From NCBI RefSeq assembly GCF_007860175.1, contig NZ_SJPX01000002.1:1116001-1180000 (forward strand): a stretch of 64,000 nucleotides of DNA, read 5' to 3'. The stretch's first letter is position 1. Each line of letters starts with the position of its first letter. Source of the DNA: Rubripirellula reticaptiva. Its GTDB lineage: Bacteria; Planctomycetota; Planctomycetia; Pirellulales; Pirellulaceae. Shown piece after piece: positions 27,605 through 37,371 of this stretch. The notes beneath the pieces are model-generated. The model had not been told where the DNA came from. It saw only the letters and a list, made by a program, of their open reading frames with translations, and did no database searches. Both the position numbers and the translations under genes were made by a program.

Positions 27605-28130
27605 CATACATCTTTGAAAATGATGCGGTGGTCCGGGCTCTTAGTTAGGCATCCTCAAGTTCGCATTGATCAAGCGGCACGGAAAGAACAGCTTCATCAA
27701 TGCTGTCGTGGGATCGCTGCATCGTCGAAGGGTGTGCCTGGCTTGGGCTGTCTCGGTCGGCGATCGCTTGGCTTGTTTCCGCTTGCGAAATCATAGTCGC
27801 GGCCAAGCGGTCTGCAGCGTTAGGCATATTTCTTGCCTCGCCCGTGAATGCCAATGTCGGGGATGCGAGAGTTTGGCGTCATCCGTACGTTGATGACGGC
27901 AGCATTCGGCAATGACGCTGTCGAAATCCGGCGCCCGGGCGACGCCTATCGCTTGATCCCTCGCGAACACTTCATGTTTCCCGTGAACGTATCGGCTTCG
28001 ACAAGACGACTCTACAGCCGATCCATCGACACACACGCCGTCGATTGCAAAGGCGGCCTCAGCTAATCTGCGAGTGCATAGGGAAACAGACAGGTCAATC
28101 AGATGCGACGGGTGCAAGACTAGCCTGTTC
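27605..28130. other. gene-poor interval
   Basis: About 525 bases between two convergently placed genes. Several frames of 60-108 codons exist on both strands without recognisable domains, and I see no clear repeat or terminator. Confidence 0.45.
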
Positions 28131-31100
28131 TCACCATGCTAGACAAGCGTCGGCTTGGTCTTCCACCAAGAGCCAACGGTGATCGCAAGCAAGATCGCGA
28201 TAAACACTCTGAATTCCGCTGGGCCACAGCACCCGAACCTGATCGATTGAATCGGCTTTTCCAAGTCCGACGAACAAGGCCGACTCGTTTTTCGAAAGAT
28301 AACCGTCTCCGGTTTGGACCGCCTGCACGAGAGCTTTTGATTTAAATTCAATCGTCACACGTGCTCCCACAGCATCACGCTCCGACGACGTCCCAACCAA
28401 TTCAAGTTGCAACCAGTGATTGTCGGTGACAGTTTGGTTCTGCAGCAGGACGACATCTTTTTTCAAGTCGGTCGCGACGACATCGACAAGACCATCGCGA
28501 TTGAAATCGCACTTAGCCATTCCACGAGTAAAGTGCGCCGAATTCCAGTAGTCATCGTCGCCAGCGCACTGTTGCAACAGAAAACCATCCGACCGACCTG
28601 CAAGCACTTGAGTCGGCATCGCGAACATGCTGCCTTTGTCAGTTTGATCTTCGATGTGACCATTGCCGACAATCAAATCCCACACCGTGTCGTTGTCATA
28701 GTCAATCGCTTGCGTGCCAAAGCCGAGCATCTTTCGTGTCACGACGTCTAGCTTGTACGACACCACACAATCTTCGAATGTTCCCGAAGTCGTCTGCATG
28801 TATTGATTGGACCATTCGTCCTCAAAATTCGAGACATGCAAATCAAGGCGGCCGTTTTGGTCAAAATCTGCCGCAGCGACTCCCATGCAAGCCATTGGCT
28901 TTCCACCGGCCCCATAAGCAACGCCAAGCCCGACCGCACCATCATCCCACCGAGAAACTCCGTCGCTTGATTTACCGCGAAACCACATTTGGTTGGCACG
29001 CAGGTCGTTGGCAACAAAAACTTCGTTACCAGGCTGGCCGTCCAGGTCCGTGACCAACAGGGCAAGCCCGGGACGAAAAGCGTCATCAGTTTGGTTGCCA
29101 AGCGGCGATGCAAGCATCGAACCGTCACCGACCGAAACCAACAGGCGATCCATCGCTGGTTTGAACTGCAATGGCCCGGGTAACGATTTTGGTTTTCCAT
29201 CGGCCCCGTATCGGATCGGTTCGAAGATAGCGGGATCATCAAGATAGTTGATCTCGATAATGTCCGGCAAACCGTCGCCCGTTAAATCAGCGATTGCCAA
29301 GCTGCTGGTGTAGGCAACTTGGTCGCGAAGTGCTGAATTCTGGTCGGTACGAAATGTCCCATCACCTTGGTTGATCAGCAGCCTATTGTGTCCAACACTA
29401 CCGATCAACAAATCGGCGAAGCCGTCTTGGTTCCAATCGCCTGCCGAGACGCCTACGGTGTATCCGCGATCGTCCGAATAAGAACTTGAAACTACACCGA
29501 CAAATTCATCTCCAAGATTACGAAACAATTCGTTCGGATGATCAGATCGGCCATCGGGCGGTGTCGTGCCTGCTTGCGCGAAATAAAAATCGACGGCACC
29601 ATCGCAATCAAAATCTAAGCAGGCGACGCCACCGCCGAACGCTTGAAAGATCTGAAACTCGCGTTCGACAGGCTCGGCCGCGTTGAGGTACCGAAACGTC
29701 AATCGCTTCTGCTCAGCGACGTTCTTAAAATTGGGCGTTGTCACCGAAAGGCCGGACGGGATCGACGACTGCTTGGTCCAGTGCTTGCTGTTGAGCTGGG
29801 TTGGATCCTTCGAACGAATTTCGGCTAACCACATCGACGCCACATCCTCAATTGGGCTTACCCATCCGCACTGGATTTCAGTTTCGTCGTAACCCATTGG
29901 AAAGCGGCTGAGCACTTGTGCCTTGTATTGTGGGATCAAACGCAGTTGCTCTGAATCAGGCGAAAAACTCGAAATGGCCAACTCTTGCCACGCAACGGCT
30001 TCAAGCGGGCGCCCGATGTTGGCGAGCTGAGTTGCAATGTCCACGAAGGCCCGTGGCGTGGGAGAAGCAGATCCACGCAGTTCCCTGACATCGCGTGCGA
30101 TGCTATCCAGTTCGGTCAACCGATTTCGAAACGGCTTCGCCAATTCTAGTTTTCCTTCTTCCTCGAGTGACTGAACGATGCCATAGAACGCGTCAATACT
30201 ACCAGGCTCTCGCTGGATTGCCCTGATGAAGCACTCGATCGCGACTTCTTTGTCTTGACGCCGAGCCAGCGTTCCACATGCGATCCAGTAATCGGGATAC
30301 CGCTGGCATGACTGTGGCGTCGTAGCCGCCCAGGCCTCCAATTCGTCAAACAACTGCGCATCAGCGAGCGTCCGACCATAAAGCGAAACGGCCGCCAGAC
30401 TGCGATGGTCGACCAACCAACCGCTAGCGTCCAAACATGCGAGCGCCTCGCGGGGATTTCCGTTAATCCGCAATGCCGACGCCACACGGATCACATACGG
30501 GTCCAGGGTGCCGGTATCGACAGTCGCCGTTACAGGATCCGGCGCCCCATTCCTCGATCGCGTCGGGAACACCAAACCAACGAGTTCTTCAAGACTCAGT
30601 CCCGTGTGCCCCATCATCGATCGAACGTGTTGGTTAGCATCATGCGAGAGACCTTGTTGGTCTAAGATCTTGACCAGCAGCCGGCGAGCTTCGTCGAATT
30701 CGGGCGACACCTTTAGCAGTGCTTCAAGCCTCGCTGTCGCTGCCAGTGCTTCACCGTCTTGGTACTGAATACTTGCGGCGTGTGCGTCGTAGTCATCCCG
30801 GCGTGAAGGATCAAGCAATTTTAATCGATCAAGAATGTTTACGGCGGCACCGGCATCTTTGCGATGAATCATCACTCGCAACATCAGCGCGTTGGCCGCT
30901 ACGCTATCGGGATCCTCGATCAACAGATTTCGCACCGCATCGAATGCCTGATCCATCGCACCGTTCTGGACCAATTGCGATGCGTTTTGGAGACGCCGCG
31001 ATCTTGAGATTGCCAAGGATGGCGAATCGACAACCGATGCGTCGGATCCAAACGATGGCGTGGAGTCCTGAATTTTACCAGGCTCGGTTTGCGTAACCTG

Positions 31101-31199
31101 CTTCGTAATCGGAGGCGATGGCTTACATCCAGCGAAAAGAAAAACGCATGAAAATGCAAACGCGATACTGGGAGAATGTCGTTGAAAAACTGACCGCAT
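28131..31199 (-). CDS. CRTAC1-type lipoprotein (TPR + FG-GAP + ASPIC/UnbV)
   Basis: 1022 residues; ATG with GAGGG eight bases upstream. Signal peptide with lipobox FAGC, so a lipid-anchored envelope protein. Residues about 60-400 form tetratricopeptide-like helical repeats. Then come FG-GAP/VCBS calcium-binding propeller blades (LDFDCDGAVDFYFAQ, DWNQDGFADLLIGSVG, DFDQNGRLDLHVSNF, DFNRDGLVDVVATDL) and a C-terminal ASPIC/UnbV domain (VGTSSERDAVGARVTIEF, then LLVEDQA). Such proteins are abundant in planctomycetes and are thought to mediate adhesion or polymer binding; no catalytic site is visible. Divergent from its paralogue at 31.3 kb. Confidence 0.92.
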   Translation of the reverse strand: MRSVFQRHSPSIAFAFSCVFLFAGCKPSPPITKQVTQTEPGKIQDSTPSFGSDASVVDSPSLAISRSRRLQNASQLVQNGAMDQAFDAVRNLLIEDPDSVAANALMLRVMIHRKDAGAAVNILDRLKLLDPSRRDDYDAHAASIQYQDGEALAATARLEALLKVSPEFDEARRLLVKILDQQGLSHDANQHVRSMMGHTGLSLEELVGLVFPTRSRNGAPDPVTATVDTGTLDPYVIRVASALRINGNPREALACLDASGWLVDHRSLAAVSLYGRTLADAQLFDELEAWAATTPQSCQRYPDYWIACGTLARRQDKEVAIECFIRAIQREPGSIDAFYGIVQSLEEEGKLELAKPFRNRLTELDSIARDVRELRGSASPTPRAFVDIATQLANIGRPLEAVAWQELAISSFSPDSEQLRLIPQYKAQVLSRFPMGYDETEIQCGWVSPIEDVASMWLAEIRSKDPTQLNSKHWTKQSSIPSGLSVTTPNFKNVAEQKRLTFRYLNAAEPVEREFQIFQAFGGGVACLDFDCDGAVDFYFAQAGTTPPDGRSDHPNELFRNLGDEFVGVVSSSYSDDRGYTVGVSAGDWNQDGFADLLIGSVGHNRLLINQGDGTFRTDQNSALRDQVAYTSSLAIADLTGDGLPDIIEINYLDDPAIFEPIRYGADGKPKSLPGPLQFKPAMDRLLVSVGDGSMLASPLGNQTDDAFRPGLALLVTDLDGQPGNEVFVANDLRANQMWFRGKSSDGVSRWDDGAVGLGVAYGAGGKPMACMGVAAADFDQNGRLDLHVSNFEDEWSNQYMQTTSGTFEDCVVSYKLDVVTRKMLGFGTQAIDYDNDTVWDLIVGNGHIEDQTDKGSMFAMPTQVLAGRSDGFLLQQCAGDDDYWNSAHFTRGMAKCDFNRDGLVDVVATDLKKDVVLLQNQTVTDNHWLQLELVGTSSERDAVGARVTIEFKSKALVQAVQTGDGYLSKNESALFVGLGKADSIDQVRVLWPSGIQSVYRDLACDHRWLLVEDQADACLAW

Positions 31200-31258
31200 T
31201 GATGTTCCCTCAGTCTACAATCCATCGTCGCATCTCCACGAGCGATTTGAGTGATTTC

Positions 31259-34200
31259 ATGATAGCCCTACGCCAGTTGCGACGGAACATGCACGACCAA
31301 GTTGAGAGAGTTAAGTCATCATCGAATCGCATTCGCCAGCTTGTTTTTTTGAGTGCGTGGGTTGCAGCGGCCTTGCTGGCCGGGTGCTCTCAAAAGCCTG
31401 CTACGAAATCAAACGCTTCCGCGAATACGACAACGGATGCTGACAACACAGCTGAAGCCCCACCGATGGTGCCAACGCCCCCCCAGGTGCCCGAAGCACC
31501 GGCGCCGATGCTTGCTCGCCAGCAGCAAGTTGATAACGCAGTTGCGGCGCAAGGTGCGGGCGAGACTGACCAAGCTGTCCGACTTTTACGCGACCTGCTG
31601 GTTCGCAATCCTCAAGACTATGAGGTCCTGTTTCACTTAGCCAATACGCTCGCCCTTCAAGGTAAATATGACCAAGGAATTGAACTACTAAGCGAGATTC
31701 CAACGGATCATCCGGACGCCGGATTGCCGGCGCTGGGTGTTTCGGCAGGCTGGTGCCTGAACGTCGGTCGGTACCGTGAAGCAGAAAATCGTTATCGTAA
31801 AATGCTTGAAATCGATCCGACGATCAACTTGGTACGACGATCGCTAGCGTATCTACTGAACCGGCAAGGGCGACGGCACGAGGCGAACCTGTTGATCCGC
31901 GAACTGTGCCGATCTGGTGACGTGATGCAAGACGAATTGCACGCGTTGATCGTCGAAGCCGACGCGATTTACGACGCACCGGGAACGCCGCCCGCCGACG
32001 GGACTCGCCCGTACTGGCCGATCGGACCGGGTGGGCAAGCTCGGCATTTGTTCACGGAGAAAAAGTACCGCGAAGCCGCTGAGCTTGTGCGTCCTGTGAT
32101 CGAGTTGGGCGAAGCCGCCGATTCGATGATCGCTTTCTACGGCCGAGCTGCTGTCGAGGCGCAAGACGACGAAATGGTGGCGTGGTGGTACGGCCACTTG
32201 AACGAGTCGGTGAAACAATTCCCCGAATACTGGGCGGCGATCGGAACCCAGTTGATTGCCGAAGCGGAATACGCCGACGCGGTTCGGGCGCTGGCCGAAG
32301 CGGTGCGATTGGACCCGACCGACCTGCGGTCAACGCGGCGAATTTTCCAAGGGCTGCGTTCGATGAACGAAACTGAAAAAGCCCAGACATGGATCGACCG
32401 CTACGCCTTGCTGAATCAAATCTTGAACGAAAGCAACGCGATCGCCGCCTCGAACGCACCGGCCACGGAATCGTTTCAAGCTTTGGCCAAGGATCTGGAC
32501 TCCATTGGACGCCGACTCGAAGCCCTATTATGGCAAGTGGTCTTAGTCACCCGCAGCGGCGACTCGCAGGACAACTTGGCGGGTTTCAAAACAGACCTGC
32601 AGCAAACACTCGCCGATGGAACCGCCTTTCCCGAACCGTCCGAAATTTGGTGCGACATGAACTTGGCCGATCGGCCACTGCCCCCATTCCCTTCGCGAAT
32701 CGCGGCGATCGGCGACAAGAACGATTCAGCCTCAAAGGGTTTCGCGAAACCAACAGTGCCCGATCCGGCCGACTTCGTTAACATTTCCAACGAAGTTGGC
32801 CTGAAGCATAGCTACCGAATTGCCAAAGAACCGATCGCAAAAGGCTTCGCAATCTACCAGTCGCTGGGCGGCGGCGTTGCAGTCACTGACTTCGACCTTG
32901 ACGGCCGGCCAGATCTCTATTTTTGCCAAGGCGCCGCCGATCCCGATAATTTTGTCGCCATCGATTCAGACCGACTCTATCGGACGGTGGAACGTACCGA
33001 TAAGAATCGCACGAATGACGTGCAATCAAACGACCAACACCTCGTGGACGTGACGACGCCGTCTGGGTTGAACGAACGAAGCTATACCGTCGGTGTCACG
33101 TCAGGCGATTGGAATCAAGACGGGTTCGCAGACTTGGCAATCGCGAACATCGGTGCCAACCAAATCATGATCAACCAAGGCGATGGAACCTATCGACCCG
33201 AGCCGCTGGACGAGATATCGGACCTGACGAATTTAAGCACGTCGCTTGCGATGGGCGACATGACCGGCGACCACTTGCCCGATTTATTTTCACTCAATTA
33301 CCTGCGCGATGAAAACATCGCCAAACTCCCCACCGTTGACTCCGCCGGTGACGTTGTGGACGCGATCGCGCCGCTAAGCGTCGCCCCGACTCGAGACATT
33401 CTTTACGCAAACACCGGCGACGGTCGATGGAAGGCATCGGTGGTTGGCGACGATGTATCCAACGCTTGTACGGGGCTCGGAATTATCCTGACCGACTTGC
33501 TATCAGATCACGATGGCAATGAAGCTTACATCGCAAATGACGTGCGAAACAATCAACTTTGGGCACAAGGCGAAGGACACAAACTGACCGACTTGGCAAT
33601 TGCCAGCGGATGCGCGTACGGATCGATTGGATCAGCTACTGGCGCGATGGGAATCGCTTCTGCCGATCTTGATCGCAGTGGATCGGTCGATTTGCATGTT
33701 ACCAATTACATGAACGAACCGGTAAGTCTTTTCCTAAACCGAAATGGCCTGTTCCGCGACATGAATGTCAAGTTCGGGGTCGATCGCGAGAGCACGGAGA
33801 TGGTCGGATTCGGCACGCAAGCGATCGACTATTCCAACGACGGATGGCCGGACCTCGTCGTCACCAACGGACACATTGAAGACCTGCGACGGCGAGGCAA
33901 TCAACCGTTCCAGCAACCGTTGCAATTGTTCGCAAACTTAGGTGACCGTTTCGAAATCACCCAGCCACGCGATTCAGAGTACTGGTCGACGCCTCGCTTG
34001 GGACGAGCGATGGCTCGACTTGATTTTAATCGCGATGGAAGAATGGACTTTGCGATGACAGATTTGCTGGGCCCCGCTTCGCTGCTGATCAATCAGTCGC
34101 CGACCAATCATCACTGGGTTTCTTTTCATCTCGTCGGCACCACTAGCGAGCGAGATGCAATTGGGGCACACGTCGAGATCACAGCGGGTGATCAGCAATG

Positions 34201-34405
34201 GTCGGCTTGGGTGACGGCAGGCGACGGATTCCTTTGCAAAAACGAATCAGTGGTCCATTTCGGAATCGGAGCCGAAGCGCGACTCGACCAAGCGACGGTA
34301 ACTTGGCCAAGCGGAAAGATTCAGACCTTCAACACTTTGCCTGCCGACCAGAGCATGCTGCTAGTCGAAGGCGATGCAGAACCGTTCGCCCTGCCACGAC
34401 ATTAG
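31259..34405 (+). CDS. CRTAC1-type lipoprotein, paralogue of the 28-31 kb gene
   Basis: Same architecture as the divergent neighbour: lipobox LLAGC after a hydrophobic stretch, TPR-like repeats, FG-GAP blades (TDFDLDGRPDLYFCQG, DWNQDGFADLAIANIG, LDRSGSVDLHVTNYM, DFNRDGRMDFAMTDLLG) and the ASPIC/UnbV end (VGTTSERDAIGAHVEI, LLVEGDAEPFALP). The frame stays open to 31118, inside the neighbouring gene; I place the start at the ATG at 31259 (GAG upstream) and 31289 is an equally possible start. The two starts are then only 59-89 bases apart and must share a promoter region. Confidence 0.9.
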   Translation: MIALRQLRRNMHDQVERVKSSSNRIRQLVFLSAWVAAALLAGCSQKPATKSNASANTTTDADNTAEAPPMVPTPPQVPEAPAPMLARQQQVDNAVAAQGAGETDQAVRLLRDLLVRNPQDYEVLFHLANTLALQGKYDQGIELLSEIPTDHPDAGLPALGVSAGWCLNVGRYREAENRYRKMLEIDPTINLVRRSLAYLLNRQGRRHEANLLIRELCRSGDVMQDELHALIVEADAIYDAPGTPPADGTRPYWPIGPGGQARHLFTEKKYREAAELVRPVIELGEAADSMIAFYGRAAVEAQDDEMVAWWYGHLNESVKQFPEYWAAIGTQLIAEAEYADAVRALAEAVRLDPTDLRSTRRIFQGLRSMNETEKAQTWIDRYALLNQILNESNAIAASNAPATESFQALAKDLDSIGRRLEALLWQVVLVTRSGDSQDNLAGFKTDLQQTLADGTAFPEPSEIWCDMNLADRPLPPFPSRIAAIGDKNDSASKGFAKPTVPDPADFVNISNEVGLKHSYRIAKEPIAKGFAIYQSLGGGVAVTDFDLDGRPDLYFCQGAADPDNFVAIDSDRLYRTVERTDKNRTNDVQSNDQHLVDVTTPSGLNERSYTVGVTSGDWNQDGFADLAIANIGANQIMINQGDGTYRPEPLDEISDLTNLSTSLAMGDMTGDHLPDLFSLNYLRDENIAKLPTVDSAGDVVDAIAPLSVAPTRDILYANTGDGRWKASVVGDDVSNACTGLGIILTDLLSDHDGNEAYIANDVRNNQLWAQGEGHKLTDLAIASGCAYGSIGSATGAMGIASADLDRSGSVDLHVTNYMNEPVSLFLNRNGLFRDMNVKFGVDRESTEMVGFGTQAIDYSNDGWPDLVVTNGHIEDLRRRGNQPFQQPLQLFANLGDRFEITQPRDSEYWSTPRLGRAMARLDFNRDGRMDFAMTDLLGPASLLINQSPTNHHWVSFHLVGTTSERDAIGAHVEITAGDQQWSAWVTAGDGFLCKNESVVHFGIGAEARLDQATVTWPSGKIQTFNTLPADQSMLLVEGDAEPFALPRH

Positions 34406-34476
34406 ACAGTCGCGTTCGCGACGTCACTGAACGGACTTCTGCGTTAACACAAAACAGAGCCTCCGCGAACGAATCA

Positions 34477-34503
34477 AGCCGACTCGCAATTTGCGAATCG
34501 GCT
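34477..34503. terminator. hairpin between convergent genes
   Basis: AGCCGACTCGCAA and TTGCGAATCGGCT form a stem of 13 pairs with one mismatch and almost no loop. No T-run follows on either strand, but the position between two convergent genes suits a bidirectional terminator. Confidence 0.45.
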
Positions 34504-34546
34504 CAATGACGCTTCTTTGACTGCGGACGAAACCACCGCGTCACAC

Positions 34547-34741
34547 TTAGTTTCCGGGGCCGGCTTTATCTGCCGACTTCATCGCTTCGGCGTATGATTG
34601 TTGCCGTTCGATGCGTTGCTGTTCGATTTGCGTGTTGTCGCCTTCGACCAGAGTTGCTTCGTTGCCGCCACCACATCCAGTGATTGCGGACATCGCGAGC
34701 ATCAAAGCGGCGAAGATCAGTTTGGGGGTTGATGTTTTCAT
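34547..34741 (-). CDS. small lipoprotein
   Basis: 64 residues from the ATG at 34741, which has AAGG eight bases upstream. Signal peptide with lipobox AITGC, then a short charged tail (NTQIEQQRIERQQ, SYAEAMKSADKAGPGN). It follows the DUF1559 pilin-like gene on the same strand with a terminator hairpin between them. Small lipoproteins of this kind often accompany DUF1559 genes in planctomycetes; the role is unknown. Confidence 0.8.
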   Translation of the reverse strand: MKTSTPKLIFAALMLAMSAITGCGGGNEATLVEGDNTQIEQQRIERQQSYAEAMKSADKAGPGN

Positions 34742-34753
34742 AAATTGTGCCTT

Positions 34754-34794
34754 GATAAAAAGAGGCCTCATGCAGATTGATACTGCATGAGGCC
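34754..34794 (-). terminator. intrinsic terminator between DUF1559 gene and lipoprotein gene
   Basis: A perfect 12-base-pair stem (GGCCTCATGCAG at 34764-34775, CTGCATGAGGCC at 34783-34794) with a seven-base loop, followed on the minus strand by TCTTTTT. It lies inside what would otherwise be a two-gene operon and should lower expression of the lipoprotein relative to the pilin-like gene. Confidence 0.8.
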
Positions 34795-34813
34795 ATTGAA
34801 TAAGTCGAAGATC

Positions 34814-36037
34814 TTACAGCTCTTCTTCGATCGTTTCTTTCGATGCACGAGTCCCTAATGATCCCCAGAGACCGTACGGGCTCTGAGCACCTGGAACTGG
34901 ATTCGGAGCAACGTTTCCGTACTCAACCATTTTGGTAGTTAGGCTGCCAGACTCGATCGAGTCGGTCACAAACTTAATGGCTCCGTCACCCATCAGCACG
35001 TGACACCCACCTTGGTGACGACTACTTGGCGGAACAATACCTTCCTGTCCAACCCAGTCGCCTTGGTAACACAAAGTCGAGTTCGGTGGCAGGATCGTCA
35101 TCATGCCGGTGTACATGTGCTCGCCCGACATCCAGCGATACCCGCGACCGGTATCCGCACCGCGATCAACCGCGAAGGTCGGTGTCGTCGAGGCCCAGAA
35201 TCGAGGCCGAAGTGGATCAACCGAACCGTCGGTTTGACACACCGAAGGCTTCGCCTTGACACCGGTTGATGGATCGTTCTTGTTGTAAGCGGCCGTTGTA
35301 GTGATGTCGCGATCACCAAGGTCGGTGTTCATTTCACCGGCGATGATCGTGTTCGACAGACCGTCAAGAATGTCGCGGAATGCCATCTTCGTGTGAACAA
35401 CAAACGCACCGCGTTGGCCGGCACGAGACCATTCTGCGTCACCCGAGTTGACGACCAACTGAGCGTTGACTGGGCCTGATTCTGCTTTCGAGAACGAGTC
35501 GCCAAGGCAGGCTGCGTAGTTCGTGCGTCCCATCGATGGCAAGCCACGACCTGGGTCCGAAGGGCAGCGGAACGACGGAACTTCAGTCATCGCTGGAATG
35601 TAGGTCGTCGTTTCAGGTTTAGGACCCATCGCGTTCCACGGTGGAGTCCGAGTTTGCTTGGCACCGCCAACCAACTCGAATCCGTTCGGGTTAGCAATTT
35701 GCTCCCAAAGGGCTTGCTGCTCGATGAATGGTGTCAGACCAACCAGCCAGCTCAATTGACTTTGACTAGTGACGGACGAACCATCCCACCAATTGCCGGC
35801 GCCCATCGACAGGCCAGTGCCGCTCTTCTGCTTGGGCAACTGGTTGAACGCAGAGTGATAGTTGTGGACCCCAAGGCCGATTTGCTTGAAGTTGTTGCTG
35901 CAGCTCATGCGGCGAGCCGCTTCGCGGGCAGCTTGAACGGCAGGCAACAATAGGCCTACCAACACACCGATGATGGCAATGACCACCAACAGTTCGACGA
36001 GCGTGAAGCCCGAACGAAGAGACTTAGGACGACTCAT
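34814..36037 (-). CDS. DUF1559 prepilin-type N-methylation domain protein
   Basis: 407 residues. The N-terminus has the type IV prepilin signature: a short basic leader, cleavage before Phe in SGFTLVELLVVIAIIGVLVG, glutamate at +5, then the DUF1559 signature LLPAVQAAREAARRMSCSNN. The body has the family's C-terminal block with GGCHVLMGDGAIKFVTDSI. Hundreds of paralogues occur in planctomycete genomes, and they probably assemble as pseudopilins at the cell surface or in a secretion machine. Cut and methylated by a prepilin peptidase if functional. Confidence 0.95.
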   Translation of the reverse strand: MSRPKSLRSGFTLVELLVVIAIIGVLVGLLLPAVQAAREAARRMSCSNNFKQIGLGVHNYHSAFNQLPKQKSGTGLSMGAGNWWDGSSVTSQSQLSWLVGLTPFIEQQALWEQIANPNGFELVGGAKQTRTPPWNAMGPKPETTTYIPAMTEVPSFRCPSDPGRGLPSMGRTNYAACLGDSFSKAESGPVNAQLVVNSGDAEWSRAGQRGAFVVHTKMAFRDILDGLSNTIIAGEMNTDLGDRDITTTAAYNKNDPSTGVKAKPSVCQTDGSVDPLRPRFWASTTPTFAVDRGADTGRGYRWMSGEHMYTGMMTILPPNSTLCYQGDWVGQEGIVPPSSRHQGGCHVLMGDGAIKFVTDSIESGSLTTKMVEYGNVAPNPVPGAQSPYGLWGSLGTRASKETIEEEL

Positions 36038-36186
36038 GAAACACTACCTTCAGATAAGGGAAACGTAAAGAAACAACTGCTTAAGGGGACAGACAGACAA
36101 CTCGATCGCAAGTCAACAAGATCTCGTTCAAGCGATTCAACAGAATGGTCCCGAATGGGCCAACAAACCCACGCTGGCAGATCCAA

Positions 36187-37188
36187 CTAGATTCGGGCAA
36201 CCGATTCTCTCCTTTGCAACTCTGCCTTCATGACAGGAAGTTCGCAGGGTTCGTCTCGCATCAAGCTCAACAAACCAGCCGCAGCGGCAACGCCAATTTC
36301 GTGCCCTGGCTGACGCACCGTCGTAAGCGGGGGAGTCACAAATGCGGACTCAGCCTGATCGTCAAAACCAATGATCGAGACATCCTCAGGGACTCGAATT
36401 CCGCTTCGCTGTAACGCCAAACGCGCGCCATAGGCAACCATGTCGTTAGCACAAAAAATCGCCGTGAACACCTTGCCTCGCATCAACAAAGAACTAACCG
36501 CCAAGATTCCCGACTGGGCCGAAAAGTTCCCTTCGATCACCAAATCAGGATCCAATTCAATCCCCGAATCCGCCAAAGCGTCGGCGTAGCCTTCGTATCG
36601 ACGAATCGCATCCTGGTGATGTTTGATTCCGCGGACCAACGCGATGTCGCGATGCCCGAAGTCAATTAGGTGCTTGGTTGCCTCATATGCCGCCGCCCGA
36701 TTGTCAACGTAAACGCACTGACCTTCCCAGCCGGGAAGCTCCTTGCCGATGACGATCGTCGGCAATCGCTTCCGCAACTGATCGAGATCCGACAGCGAGA
36801 CGTCACCGCCAAGCAAAAGCAGCCCGTCGACTTTGCGACCGAGTACGGTCTGAATGACCTGCAACTCGGTTCCTTCTTCCCACTGTCCATCGACAAACAA
36901 TGGAGAGTAGCCAGTGCCGGAAAAACCTTGAATCACACCCTGCATGATTGTGTCGTAGAACGGGCTACCAATTTTCTGAGTCACCACCCCGACAGTCATC
37001 GACCGGCCGCTAGCGAGGCTGCGAGCGAAAATATTCGGCTCGTACCCGAGCGACTCCATCGCTTCTAGCACAGTCGTGCGAGTCCGCTGGTTGACGATCG
37101 ACTTGTCGTTGAGCACGCGCGAAACGGTACTCTTCGAAACGTTTGCTCGCTCAGCAATGTCACTGATTGTCGTGTTATTGAGCTTCAT
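36187..37188 (-). CDS. LacI family transcriptional regulator
   Basis: 333 residues from the ATG at 37188; the open frame extends to 37266 but the added residues are not family-like. N-terminal helix-turn-helix and hinge: NTTISDIAERANVSKSTVSR, VLNDKSIVNQRTRTTVLEAM, then a periplasmic-binding-type effector domain (SLASGRSMTVGVVTQKIGSPF, VDGLLLLGGD, FTAIFCANDMVAYGARLALQ, DVSIIGFDDQAESAFVTPPL). Such regulators repress sugar genes until a sugar binds. Two palindromic sites lie in the divergent region between it and the GPH symporter, so it very probably controls itself and the sugar operon. Confidence 0.94.
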   Translation of the reverse strand: MKLNNTTISDIAERANVSKSTVSRVLNDKSIVNQRTRTTVLEAMESLGYEPNIFARSLASGRSMTVGVVTQKIGSPFYDTIMQGVIQGFSGTGYSPLFVDGQWEEGTELQVIQTVLGRKVDGLLLLGGDVSLSDLDQLRKRLPTIVIGKELPGWEGQCVYVDNRAAAYEATKHLIDFGHRDIALVRGIKHHQDAIRRYEGYADALADSGIELDPDLVIEGNFSAQSGILAVSSLLMRGKVFTAIFCANDMVAYGARLALQRSGIRVPEDVSIIGFDDQAESAFVTPPLTTVRQPGHEIGVAAAAGLLSLMRDEPCELPVMKAELQRRESVARI

Positions 37189-37276
37189 CAAACCGGCTTG
37201 CGAAAAGAGCGGGGAAGGTTCCGAACAGGCGGAAACCAAGTCACCTGTGCTCGACTGTACACCCAACCCCGCAATT

Positions 37277-37292
37277 ATGCAACCGGTTTCTT
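37277..37292. promoter_or_regulatory. imperfect LacI-type operator
   Basis: ATGCAACCGGTTTCTT matches 12 of 16 positions of the perfect palindrome at 37341-37356, keeping the central GCAACCGGTT. It sits about 90 bases upstream of the lacI-type gene start and suits autoregulation. Confidence 0.6.
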
Positions 37293-37340
37293 AAAATTCA
37301 CAAAAAAACTTCATTTCAACCAAAAACAACCCCCATGAAG

Positions 37341-37356
37341 TTGCAACCGGTTGCAA
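37341..37356. promoter_or_regulatory. perfect LacI-type operator palindrome
   Basis: TTGCAACCGGTTGCAA is an exact 16-base palindrome with the central CG step typical of LacI/GalR operators. It ends 15 bases before the likely symporter start, where bound repressor would block transcription of the sugar operon. Confidence 0.8.
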
Positions 37357-37371
37357 ACGAATGTACTTTCG

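Noticed and set aside
27791-28117. 108-codon minus-strand frame before the CRTAC1 gene
   Set aside because: No ribosome binding site or domain, and overlapping frames on the other strand are equally open.
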